From: Verrucomicrobiota bacterium
GTDB lineage: Bacteria > Verrucomicrobiota > Verrucomicrobiia > Limisphaerales > DSYF01
DNA length: 63,865 nucleotides
Reading direction: 5' to 3'
NCBI GenBank assembly: GCA_025457615.1
Contig: JALOTZ010000006.1
Location: 1 to 63,865, forward strand
Shown here: positions 1-7,219 of the stretch, one piece after another
How positions within the stretch are numbered: the stretch's first letter is position 1
Layout: each line of letters begins with the position of its first letter
The notes under the pieces: generated by a model
Databases searched by the model: none
Seen by the model: only the letters and a program-made list of their open reading frames with translations
What the model was told of the DNA's origin: nothing
Translations under genes and position numbers: made by a program

Positions 1-5
1 AAGTT

Positions 6-19
6 CATGATCGGTCCTT
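6..19 (-). promoter_or_regulatory. RBS and start codon of a gene leaving the window on the left
   Basis: On the minus strand an AAGGA Shine-Dalgarno motif (15-19) stands six bases before an ATG (8 to 6). Only two codons (Met-Asn) remain in the window, so the product cannot be named. The arrangement implies that this gene and thiD are divergent. Confidence 0.4.
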
Positions 20-401
20 CGGTTGATTGCCCCGGGCGAACATCCCACTCCTTGTCCGGTGCTGGGTTTCTGCCGTCGTTTCTCCCACCCGCCTCCTCCA
101 TTGTCTCACCCGATGTTGCCAATCTTTGACCCGAGTTTGTGATCCGTGGTTCGGAGATGTCACGGCGCAACCCGAGGAGAACGCACGTTGCACTGGCCGC
201 CGCTCCTCTTCGGGTTTTGGCTTACGCCGTGGTGCCTGTGGCTCTGTTTTAACGTGAGATGCGCTCCTGTGAAAGCTCCGGCACTTCACTTCACCAGCGG
301 GAGGACTTGGTTGTGTTTGTCGTTGGTTGGTGGTTGAATGTTTTCCAGTTCGGGGGTTCAATGCCGCAAACGGCATTTCCCGAAACCCTCTCCCCAAAGC
401 C
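20..401. other. Intergenic region upstream of thiD
   Basis: About 380 bases between the left-edge gene and thiD. Reading frames exist on both strands but none has a convincing RBS or a recognisable protein. No TPP-riboswitch core (CUGAGA with its downstream partner) is visible before thiD. A weak plus-strand promoter may lie near 308-337, but I would not rely on it. Confidence 0.4.
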
Positions 402-1214
402 ATGCATGCCCGCCAATCCGTAACCGCCCTGACCATCGCCGGCTCGGACAGCGGCGGCGGCGCGGGCATCCAGGCGGATCTGAAGGTGTTCAACGCGCTC
501 GGTGTCCACGGCACCACCGCCATCACCTGCCTGACCTGCCAGAACCCGCGCGAAGTGCGCGCCGTCCAGGCCGCCCGACCCGACATCGTGCGCCAACAGA
601 TCGAAGCGGTGCTGGATGAACTCCGACCCGACGCGGTCAAGACGGGCATGCTCTACTCCGCCCCCCTTATCCGGGTGGTTGCCGATCTCTTCGAGTCCGA
701 TCGCCGCCGACCACTGATCGTGGATCCCGTCATGGTCGCCACCAGCGGCGCCACGCTGCTGCAGCCATCCGCCATCCGAACCCTGCAATCCAGGCTCCTG
801 CCGCTGGCCACCCTCGTCACCCCCAACCTGGACGAAGCCGCAATCCTCACCGGCCAAAGGCTTTCCACACCCGAAGATCTTCGGCAGGCCGCCCGGGCAA
901 TCCGCTGTCGGTTCGGCTGCGCGGTGCTGGTCAAGGGCGGACACCTGAAGGGACTCCAGGAAGCGGTGGACATTTTCTGGGACGGCACCACCGAACTGCT
1001 GCTGACGGCGCCCTTTATCCGCGGCGTGCCGACGCACGGCACGGGTTGCACCTATTCCGCTGCGATCACAGCCTTTATGGCCAAAGGCCTCACCCTCCGC
1101 GAAGCGGTCACCGCCGCCAAGATCTACGTCTCGCACGCCATCGCCCGCAGCCACCGGACCGGCCGGCACTGGGCCCTGGGTCACGGTGCAACGCTGCGTC
1201 CGACAGAATATTGA
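402..1214 (+). CDS. thiD: Hydroxymethylpyrimidine/phosphomethylpyrimidine kinase
   Basis: Phosphorylates HMP and HMP-phosphate to HMP-pyrophosphate in cytosolic thiamine biosynthesis and salvage. The 270-residue ribokinase-fold protein has the family N-terminal motif [18 protein letters not shown] (residues 11-28), the KGGH motif near 178-181 and the anion-hole and catalytic HGTGC at 212-216. Length matches the family. The frame is open 25 codons further upstream, but the ATG at 402 gives the canonical N-terminus. No other thiamine gene is adjacent and no riboswitch is seen. It converges with the sigma-factor gene on the other strand. Confidence 0.95.
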   Translation: MHARQSVTALTIAGSDSGGGAGIQADLKVFNALGVHGTTAITCLTCQNPREVRAVQAARPDIVRQQIEAVLDELRPDAVKTGMLYSAPLIRVVADLFESDRRRPLIVDPVMVATSGATLLQPSAIRTLQSRLLPLATLVTPNLDEAAILTGQRLSTPEDLRQAARAIRCRFGCAVLVKGGHLKGLQEAVDIFWDGTTELLLTAPFIRGVPTHGTGCTYSAAITAFMAKGLTLREAVTAAKIYVSHAIARSHRTGRHWALGHGATLRPTEY

Positions 1215-1321
1215 ATGACAATCATTCAGAACCTTCGTCTCAGGAGGAGCAGACTTGGTTGGAAACAGGCCCGACCAACGAACAAGCTGCCCTGCAAAAA
1301 CGCGCCGGGTATGTGGACAGA

Positions 1322-1912
1322 TTATCGCTCCACACGGCTTTGCAGCTTGCCCCGAAGCTGCTGGCGCGCGCGATAAAGTCGTGAATCGACCGCTTTGGGC
1401 GTCGTTCTTAGCACCTCAGCGGCTTCGGCCATGGTGAGATCCTCCCACTCACAGAGCACCAGCGCCTCCCGCAAATCGTCAGGCAACTGTCGAACCGCGG
1501 CTCGCACTGCGGCCACCCGCTCCTGATGTTCCAACGCACCGTCCGGCGCCTCGCCCGCTGCCGGCAACCGGTCTGCCCAGCCGGTCCCGCCTTCACTGCC
1601 GGGCGCGTCCAGTGAAATCGCCGGATGCCGGGCGCGCCAGCGCAGATGGTTGCGGGCCAGGTTGGCCGCAATGGTGTAAAGCCAGGTGGTGAACCGCTTT
1701 TCAGGAAGATAGCGTTCCCTGGCGCGATAGACACGGACGAAGGTTTCCTGCGCGAGGTCAAGCGCATCGTCCTCATTGGCCAGCAGCCCGACCAGAAATC
1801 GAAATACCGACGCCGCGTGACGATCCATCAGATCATTCAATGAAGCCTCATGACCGGCCACCAAGCGCGCCATGTCCGCGCGGTCCTGCGCCTCTTGTTC
1901 AGTGGTGGGCAT
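1322..1912 (-). CDS. ECF RNA polymerase sigma factor (CnrH-like position)
   Basis: A 196-residue ECF sigma factor. Region 2 covers about residues 20-95 (NEDDALDLAQETFVRVY, then FTTWLYTIAANLARNHLR) and region 4 about 130-190 (LPDDLREALVLCEWEDLTMAEAAEVL in pieces, then KAVDSRLYRARQQLR). It is the last gene of a three-gene minus-strand operon and overlaps the sensor gene by 14 bases, which suggests translational coupling. The order anti-sigma, sensor, sigma copies cnrYXH of Cupriavidus. I infer that it recognises the paired promoters at 2790-2816 and 2829-2855 and so controls both this operon and the divergent efflux operon. Assignment to the ECF family is certain; the target set is inferred. 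Confidence 0.93.
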   Translation of the reverse strand: MPTTEQEAQDRADMARLVAGHEASLNDLMDRHAASVFRFLVGLLANEDDALDLAQETFVRVYRARERYLPEKRFTTWLYTIAANLARNHLRWRARHPAISLDAPGSEGGTGWADRLPAAGEAPDGALEHQERVAAVRAAVRQLPDDLREALVLCEWEDLTMAEAAEVLRTTPKAVDSRLYRARQQLRGKLQSRVER

Positions 1913-2402
1913 GCTCGTCCCCTTGAACGCCCGACATGGACTCCTCGATCTGCTCGTGAACTCCGAGCGTGAACCGGCGCATTTCCTTCAGGTAGCGCCG
2001 GCCTTCTTCCGGAGGCATCACGCGGCTGACCTCTTCGAAATGTTGCAACATGGCCGCCTGACAGCTCGCGCGCAACCGGGCAATCTCGTCCAACCGCTGC
2101 CGAGCCGCTTCTGAAGTCCCCTGCCCTTGCTCGACAAGCTGCTGCAAACTCCGTTTCTCGCGGGCGATCTGGTCGCAGAACGACTGACACACCGGCAGGT
2201 AGCGGTTGTGCAACTCCCGCACACGCTCCATCTCGGCCTTTCCCAACCGAAACTCCGTTTGTAACCACTCCAGCTCGTCCGTCGGGCGGCTGAGATGGCG
2301 GCTGCTCGCTTTGCTGGCGAACAGAAACACCCAGGCAAAGATCGCCACGCTGGCCAGTGCGATCGCGAGCAGAATGAGGACGGGCCTGGACATGGCGGTC
2401 AT
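1899..2402 (-). CDS. Membrane-anchored periplasmic heavy-metal sensor (CnrX/Spy-like)
   Basis: A 167-residue protein with one N-terminal membrane anchor (about residues 6-29) and a helical periplasmic domain. Candidate metal ligands are LHNRYLPVCQSFC (two Cys four residues apart, preceded by His), a later Cys and QHFEEVSRVM, and a C-terminal HAHH. In CnrX-type sensors such His/Cys/Met side chains bind metal and release the sigma factor from the anti-sigma factor. The start is chosen at 2402 because its ATG overlaps the stop of the upstream anti-sigma gene (ATGA); an alternative Met lies at 2393. The metal specificity is not readable from the sequence; the copper-type exporter opposite suggests Cu/Ag. 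Confidence 0.8.
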   Translation of the reverse strand: MTAMSRPVLILLAIALASVAIFAWVFLFASKASSRHLSRPTDELEWLQTEFRLGKAEMERVRELHNRYLPVCQSFCDQIAREKRSLQQLVEQGQGTSEAARQRLDEIARLRASCQAAMLQHFEEVSRVMPPEEGRRYLKEMRRFTLGVHEQIEESMSGVQGDEHAHH

Positions 2403-2725
2403 CGGATGACATGAGGCGCCACCACGGCCACATACCGATCCTGCGCCACCTGGCGAGCAGCCGCGGTTCCATCCAACACCCCAATGACCGCGCCAAGGAG
2501 CATGATCGTCAGCACACCGGCGAGCGCCATCCGCGGCCGAAGAAGCCGGGTCACCACCCGCTCCAACCAAAGGACGGCCGGTGCGGCCTCAGGCTCGATC
2601 TCGTCCCGTTGAATACGGCACCAGACAGAATCCCGAAACCGGGGAGGCAACGCAGGCTCCGGACGTGCCTCGCGTAGCACCTTTCGCCATTCAACCGCTT
2701 CCGCTTCAGTCATTTCCTGTTTCAT
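2399..2725 (-). CDS. Putative membrane-bound anti-sigma factor (CnrY-like)
   Basis: A 108-residue protein with a cytoplasmic N-terminal half (WRKVLREARPEPALPPRFRD), one transmembrane helix at about residues 64-84 (PRMALAGVLTIMLLGAVIGV) and a short outer tail. This is the size and topology of CnrY, which sequesters its ECF sigma factor until the sensor reports metal. It is the first gene of the operon and overlaps the sensor gene by 4 bases. The frame is open further upstream, but the ATG at 2725 is preceded by GGAG and lies about 60 bases after the proposed promoter. No sequence motif proves anti-sigma function; the call rests on topology and context. Confidence 0.7.
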   Translation of the reverse strand: MKQEMTEAEAVEWRKVLREARPEPALPPRFRDSVWCRIQRDEIEPEAAPAVLWLERVVTRLLRPRMALAGVLTIMLLGAVIGVLDGTAAARQVAQDRYVAVVAPHVIR

Positions 2726-2789
2726 GGATCTCCGCGCTCCGACCGTCAGGTCTCGCAGCACCCGGCGGCGGCGCGCCCTTTCCAAGCAT

Positions 2790-2816
2790 CCTACCCCATA
2801 AGCCGCCAAACTCCTC
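2790..2816 (-). promoter_or_regulatory. Candidate ECF promoter for the anti-sigma/sensor/sigma operon
   Basis: Read on the minus strand, GAGG at the start and GGGGTAGG at the end are separated by 15 bases. Compared without gaps, 18 of 27 positions equal the plus-strand element at 2829-2855. The -10-like GGGGTA lies about 65 bases before the anti-sigma start codon. No canonical TTGACA/TATAAT pair overlaps it. This fits autoregulation by the encoded ECF sigma factor. Confidence 0.6.
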
Positions 2817-2828
2817 AACAAATCCTTT

Positions 2829-2855
2829 GAGGGAATTCGCAGCCATTGGGGTAAG
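2829..2855 (+). promoter_or_regulatory. Candidate ECF promoter for the metal-efflux operon
   Basis: GAGG, then 15 bases, then GGGGTAAG, in the same geometry as the minus-strand element 12 bases away. The -10-like part lies about 60 bases before the first gene of the efflux operon. The two elements face away from each other and share 18 of 27 positions, so a common sigma factor is likely. Confidence 0.6.
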
Positions 2856-2913
2856 CCTGAATGAAAGGCAATCAGAACGATTGCCGGAAACAAGAAAAGC
2901 GAAAGGAACAACC

Positions 2914-3348
2914 ATGAAAGCCAGAAATGGGTCCCCCACAGCCCGGCACACCATGCTCACACTGAGCATCGCGGCGCTGTTGGTGCTGCCCTCCTTTGCC
3001 AACGCGCAGGACAAGGGGGCCGAGAAACTGATGAAGTTGAATCGCATCGCGACCCCGGCTGATATCCAAGCAGTCCAGCCTGGGGATACCATCGTGATGT
3101 CCTGTCCAAAGTGCAAAGACACCTGGGTCACGGTGGTGGAGCCCACCTTCAAAGCAGCCAGCCCCACGGAAACGCATGTTGTGAAGCAGCACCAGTGCCC
3201 CGGCTGCGGCTCGGAGCGGGTGACCACCGGACACGGGAAAGCCAAGACCACGCAAATCGTGCATGTCTGTAAAGCTTGCGGCAGCAAGGATGCGACCTGT
3301 TGCGTGATGAAGAAGGGAACCGGTCCCACCCGCGGCATGACGCAATGA
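2914..3348 (+). CDS. Secreted Cys-rich zinc-ribbon-like protein
   Basis: A 144-residue protein with a Sec signal peptide (hydrophobic TMLTLSIAALLVLPSFANA, cleavage after about residue 31). The mature part holds CPKC, CPGC, CKAC and a CC pair, so at least eight Cys that could form one or two metal-binding ribbons, plus several His. The frame is open upstream, but the ATG at 2914 has an AAAGGA RBS and follows the ECF promoter. It is the first gene of the efflux operon. I do not recognise a named family; a periplasmic metal-buffering or chaperone role is inferred from Cys content and position. Confidence 0.8.
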   Translation: MKARNGSPTARHTMLTLSIAALLVLPSFANAQDKGAEKLMKLNRIATPADIQAVQPGDTIVMSCPKCKDTWVTVVEPTFKAASPTETHVVKQHQCPGCGSERVTTGHGKAKTTQIVHVCKACGSKDATCCVMKKGTGPTRGMTQ

Positions 3349-3473
3349 CCCCATGGCAACGCCCACGCGCGCCGGATTCGCCCGATGGCAGCGGACCGCC
3401 GCCCCGACGAATCCGGGATTGCCTGAGAGAAGAACGCATGACAATATTTAGCAGTTCTAACGACTGAAACGAT

Positions 3474-3746
3474 ATGAGACGAATACTCGCCACGCTGTCC
3501 CTGGCGTTGCCGATCCTGGCAGGCCCGATTGCAGCCCACGCTGCCGAACCCAAACCCTACCCGCTCGACACCTGCCTGGTGAGTGGCGAGAAGCTGGGGG
3601 CGGATCCCGACATGAAGCCCTACGTCTTTGTGCACGCCGGTCAGGAGATCAAGCTGTGCTGCAAGAGCTGCCTCAAGGATTTCAACGCGGATCCAGAGAA
3701 GTATCTGGCGAAACTGAAGGAGTCCGCAGTCCCGGCGGCTCCCTAG
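3474..3746 (+). CDS. Small secreted TRASH/YHS-like metal-binding protein
   Basis: A 90-residue protein with a signal peptide ending near AAHA (residue 23). The mature 67 residues contain LDTCLVSGEKLG and, 30 residues later, IKLCCKSCLKDFNADPEKYL. This Cys spacing and the closing FxxDPxKYL resemble TRASH/YHS metal-binding modules, also found in Cus-type systems. It is second in the efflux operon, 125 bases after the first gene, with only a weak RBS. Probably a periplasmic metal-binding accessory factor; the metal is not determined. Confidence 0.8.
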   Translation: MRRILATLSLALPILAGPIAAHAAEPKPYPLDTCLVSGEKLGADPDMKPYVFVHAGQEIKLCCKSCLKDFNADPEKYLAKLKESAVPAAP

Positions 3747-3776
3747 CCCTGGTATGAACCACGCCCGTCTGATCCG

Positions 3777-4109
3777 ATGAAATGGTGGCTGGCCATCCTG
3801 GTTTGCGTGGGAGTGGTGACCGCCTCCCCGAGGCAAACCCTGCCCATCGTCTCTCACGAGACGGCCCCCGGATCCTGTGAGTGCGCCGGCTGTGATTGCT
3901 CGGCCTCGGAGTCCCAGTCCACCCAACCCCTGCCGGTCGCCACCAGGATCGCCCCGACCCCAGAAATCCGTTCCCTCCTTCCCGAGGCTGCCGCCTCAAG
4001 TTCCGACCTGGTCACGGTCGCCGCGACGGCGCGAGTTGCCGTGACGACCGAAGCCCACCTCGCCCCGCTTCTGCCGCTCTATCGCCGGCACTGTTCGCCG
4101 CGCTGTTGA
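3777..4109 (+). CDS. Hypothetical secreted protein with a Cys cluster
   Basis: A 110-residue frame with a short hydrophobic N-terminus (MKWWLAILVCVGVVTA) followed by CECAGCDC, four Cys in eight residues, then an Ala/Thr/Pro-rich stretch and a C-terminal HCSPRC. No family is recognised. It starts 30 bases after the previous gene and precedes the outer-membrane component, so a metal-binding accessory role is plausible. The RBS is weak and composition after residue 45 is low-complexity, so the gene is less certain than its neighbours. Confidence 0.5.
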   Translation: MKWWLAILVCVGVVTASPRQTLPIVSHETAPGSCECAGCDCSASESQSTQPLPVATRIAPTPEIRSLLPEAAASSSDLVTVAATARVAVTTEAHLAPLLPLYRRHCSPRC

Positions 4110-4235
4110 CCCCTCCACGCCTGCGGTGTGCCCCGACCCGGCCCCGAGGCGCCTTCGCAACTGTTGCAACCCGGACCCTGGTGTCCGTGGTGACGTGTTT
4201 TCGTCCCTGTCTGAACTACAAGCAAATCTGGGGTA

Positions 4236-5606
4236 ATGAACAGATCAATTCTTTGGTGGAGCACCGTCCTGGTTCTGGCCGGGTTGCTGGCGGGCTGTGG
4301 TGGCCTTGCCGGCAAGGGCGAACGCCAGGCGCGTCAAGATCTTGCGTCGGTCACCAGCCGTTACCGCCCGGGGGGCTGGAAGCCGGACCTGCCGCAACTC
4401 ACTTCGGACGACGGCCTGAGCCATCACCTCACCTACGCCCTGCTCAACTCGCCCCACGTCGAGGCGGCCTACCATGACTGGGCGGCTTCCGTGGAACGCA
4501 TCACCGTCGAGCGTTCCCTGCCGGATCCTCAACTGACCTTCGAAGCGGACATCGCGGATACGGTCATGACGCTGATGCCGGGCTTGATGCAGGTGTTTCC
4601 CGGGCCGGGCAAGCTCAAGGCCCGGGGCAACCTGGCCACCGCCGAAAGCCAGGCTCGATACTTCGCCTTTGAATCGGCGGTGCTGGACGCGGCTTTCGAC
4701 CTGAAACGCGCCTTCTACGAACTGCACGCGCTGGATGAACGCATCCGCATCAGCCAGTTGAACGAAGCTTTGCTCGCCGACTTGGAATGGGTCGCCCGGG
4801 CCCGATACCAGGCCGGCCAGGTACCGCTCCAGGACCTCCTTCGCGCCCAGATCGAGCGGGACCGCGTCGCCACGGACCTCGTGAATCTGCGGGACTCGCG
4901 CCAACCCAAGTTCGCCGCCTTCAAGGCGGCTTTGGGAATGACCCGCGACCAACCCGATCCGCCCGTGCCCGCCTGGCTTGAATCCAGCGACCCGACCCTG
5001 AGCGATGAGCAACTCCTCGCCCTCGCGTTCCGGCGCAATCCGCGCCTCAAGGAGGTCGAGTCCGAGATCCGGGCCATGCAGGCCGACATTGCGCTGGCGT
5101 ACAAGGAGAACGTGCCCGATTTCACCCTTGGCGTGTCAACCGACGTGCAGCCCAACCCGGTGGTCGTCCGTCCGGAGGCCAGCATGACCCTGCCCATCTG
5201 GCGCGACAAAATTGCCGCCGGCATCGCCCGGGCCAAGGCGCAGGAACTGGCCGCCCGGTCCCGGCTTACCGCGGCGCAGATCGCGTTGACGGTCGAGTTC
5301 GCCAACCGCTCGTTCCAGTATCGCGAGGCCACGCGCAACCTGACGGTGCTCGGCGAAACCCTGCTCCCCAAGGCGCAGCAATCACTCGAGCTGTCGCGCG
5401 TCTCCTACAGCTCGGGGGCAACGGACTTTATCAACGTGCTCGAGGCCGAGCGTTCCCTGCTGGAGTTTCAACTGGCGGAAGTGGACGCGCGCACGCAGCA
5501 CGAGCTGGTCCTGGCGGAAATCTCCCTCCTGATCGCCGGGCTTCCCCCCCGGAGCGCGCCCGTGCTGGAATCCAGCCCAGACCAAACCACCCATCGAAAG
5601 CCCTGA
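4236..5606 (+). CDS. TolC-family outer-membrane component of the RND exporter (CusC/CzcC-like)
   Basis: A 456-residue lipoprotein (lipobox LAGC with Cys21) with two outer-membrane-efflux repeats, about residues 65-250 and 260-435, including long amphipathic helices and the repeat-end pattern SSGATDFINVLEAERSLLE. It forms the trimeric outer-membrane channel of a tripartite metal exporter. It is followed directly by the adaptor and pump genes in the usual CBA order. An intergenic stretch of 126 bases separates it from the small Cys-rich gene; no separate promoter is evident. Confidence 0.93.
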   Translation: MNRSILWWSTVLVLAGLLAGCGGLAGKGERQARQDLASVTSRYRPGGWKPDLPQLTSDDGLSHHLTYALLNSPHVEAAYHDWAASVERITVERSLPDPQLTFEADIADTVMTLMPGLMQVFPGPGKLKARGNLATAESQARYFAFESAVLDAAFDLKRAFYELHALDERIRISQLNEALLADLEWVARARYQAGQVPLQDLLRAQIERDRVATDLVNLRDSRQPKFAAFKAALGMTRDQPDPPVPAWLESSDPTLSDEQLLALAFRRNPRLKEVESEIRAMQADIALAYKENVPDFTLGVSTDVQPNPVVVRPEASMTLPIWRDKIAAGIARAKAQELAARSRLTAAQIALTVEFANRSFQYREATRNLTVLGETLLPKAQQSLELSRVSYSSGATDFINVLEAERSLLEFQLAEVDARTQHELVLAEISLLIAGLPPRSAPVLESSPDQTTHRKP

Positions 5607-5665
5607 CCATGACCCCCCCGCCTTCCCATGCACGGTCTGCCCTGTCCGCTTACACAAGGAATCGC

Positions 5666-7210
5666 ATGCCACCAACTCCACTCTCCCTCAACCAGGCGAA
5701 GCTAGGGCTGCGCTGCGCGCGGCCCGGCGCCGAAGCACTGGCGCCCTGCCAGGCCTCAGAGGTTCATGGCGCACGCCTTCTGATTCGGAAGATTTTCTGC
5801 CTCCACGCGCTCGTCGGCCTTCTCGCCTGTGGCATGCTGCTCGCCGGCTGCGGCCCATCCGATTCCGCCAACGGGCCCTCATCCGGCAAGGCGAAGTATC
5901 ATTGCCCGATGCACCCAACCTATGTGAGCGATCGTCCGGGCGATTGCCCCATCTGCAACATGAAACTCGTCCTCATCCGGGAGGACCAACCCGCCATGGC
6001 GCCGCCGGCTGACTCCGCCCCGCACGTCCAGGCAGGCCAATACTACTGTCCGATGGATGAGAACGTCGTGAGCAACGCTCCCGGGGTGTGTCCGGAATGC
6101 AACATGAAGCTGATCCTGAGGAAGGAAGCCTCCCCCGCCCACGAGGGCCACGGGGAGAGCGCAACCCCCGCTCCAGTGCCGGGCCGGATCAGCATCCGCC
6201 TCTCCCCCGAAAAGCGCCAGCTGATCGGCTTGACCCTTTCGACCGTCGAGAAGCGCAGCCTGACCCGCACGGTGCGCTCGACCGGGACCGTGGAGCACGA
6301 CGAAACCCGCTACGCGCGGATCGCGCCACGTTTCGCCGGCTGGGTGCGCGAGCTGCACGTCAACTTCACTGGAGCGCCCATCGAGAAGGGACAGCCGCTC
6401 TTCACGGTGTACAGCCCGGAGCTGTTCGCCAGCGAGAGCGAATACCTCGTGGCCTGGCGCGCCGCCCAGCAACTCAAGACCAACGCACCTGCCAGCCAGC
6501 GGGATGCCGCCATCGCCCTCCTCGAATCCGCCCGACTCCGCCTCACGCTGTACCAGGTGGGCGAGGAAGAGATCCGGGCGTTGGAGCAGCGGGGCCAGGC
6601 CAGCGCGGAGCTGCCCTTCCGCGCGCCCTTCTCCGGCCATGTGCTGGTCAAGAACGCCATCGAAGGCCAGTCCTTCATGGCCGGCCAGACGCTCTACGAA
6701 ATCGCCGATCTCTCCCGCCTCTGGCTGCGGGCCTCGGTGGTCGAATCCGACTTCCCGCGCGTTGCCATCGGGCAGAACGCCACCAGCCGTTTTCCCTACC
6801 TGACCCCGGACACCTACGCGGCCCAAGTCACCTTCATCTATCCCCACATTGACCCGCAGACGCGCCGGGGTGAGGTCCGCCTGGAGCTCGAGAATCCCGA
6901 GCATCGAATCCGCCCGGGCATGTGGGCGGACGTCGAACTGGAAATCGAGTCCGGTGAAAAGCTCGCCGTGCCCGCCAGCGCCGTGATCAACACCGGCACC
7001 CGCTATGTGGCGTTCGCCGAGGGGCCGGACCAACACCTCGAACCGCGCGAGGTAAGTCTTGGCTGGCGAACCGATGACTATTACGAGGTGGTGGCGGGCC
7101 TGAGGGAAGGCGAGCAGGTGGTCACTCGCGCGCTCTTTCTTGTGGACTCCGAGAGCCAACTCAAAGCCGCCATCGCCGGCATGGGTGCAGCCGGCGAACA
7201 CCAGCACTGA
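5666..7210 (+). CDS. Periplasmic adaptor of the RND exporter with two heavy-metal-binding modules (CusB-like)
   Basis: Membrane-fusion adaptor linking pump and channel. From the ATG at 5666 it has 514 residues: an unusual N-terminal segment, a lipoprotein-like signal (LLACGMLLAGC), two tandem modules of the HMBD type (YHCPMHPTYVSD...CPICNMKL and YYCPMDENVVS...CPECNMKL) and then the HlyD/CusB barrel-sandwich, lipoyl and beta-barrel domains. CPMHP/CxxCxM modules are typical of Cu/Ag systems. The ATG at 5666 has AAGGA five bases upstream; an in-frame ATG at 5609, two bases after the cusC stop, is the alternative. Either way a 57-bp palindromic repeat lies inside the coding region before the signal peptide. 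Confidence 0.9.
   Translation: MPPTPLSLNQAKLGLRCARPGAEALAPCQASEVHGARLLIRKIFCLHALVGLLACGMLLAGCGPSDSANGPSSGKAKYHCPMHPTYVSDRPGDCPICNMKLVLIREDQPAMAPPADSAPHVQAGQYYCPMDENVVSNAPGVCPECNMKLILRKEASPAHEGHGESATPAPVPGRISIRLSPEKRQLIGLTLSTVEKRSLTRTVRSTGTVEHDETRYARIAPRFAGWVRELHVNFTGAPIEKGQPLFTVYSPELFASESEYLVAWRAAQQLKTNAPASQRDAAIALLESARLRLTLYQVGEEEIRALEQRGQASAELPFRAPFSGHVLVKNAIEGQSFMAGQTLYEIADLSRLWLRASVVESDFPRVAIGQNATSRFPYLTPDTYAAQVTFIYPHIDPQTRRGEVRLELENPEHRIRPGMWADVELEIESGEKLAVPASAVINTGTRYVAFAEGPDQHLEPREVSLGWRTDDYYEVVAGLREGEQVVTRALFLVDSESQLKAAIAGMGAAGEHQH
5690..5746 (+). repeat. 57-bp palindromic repeat, copy inside the adaptor gene
   Basis: 48 of 57 positions match the intergenic copy at 10768-10824. Each copy contains two adjacent hairpins: one around GCGCGCGGCCC and one around GCGCCG...GGCGC. 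Here the repeat is read as protein (about NQAKLGLRCARPGAEALAPC) upstream of the lipoprotein signal. Confidence 0.75.
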
Positions 7211-7219
7211 ACCCCTGCC

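Noticed and set aside
20..401. Possible TPP riboswitch before thiD
   Set aside because: No CUGAGA core or matching P4/P5 segment is found in the leader.
5..649. 214-codon minus-strand frame at the left edge
   Set aside because: It is antisense to thiD for half its length, has a low-complexity composition and no recognisable domain; it is a GC-driven shadow.
1255..1437. 60-codon plus-strand frame starting TTG with AGGAGG seven bases upstream
   Set aside because: The RBS match is good, but the frame is antisense to the end of the sigma-factor gene and has no protein-like pattern. I treat it as chance.
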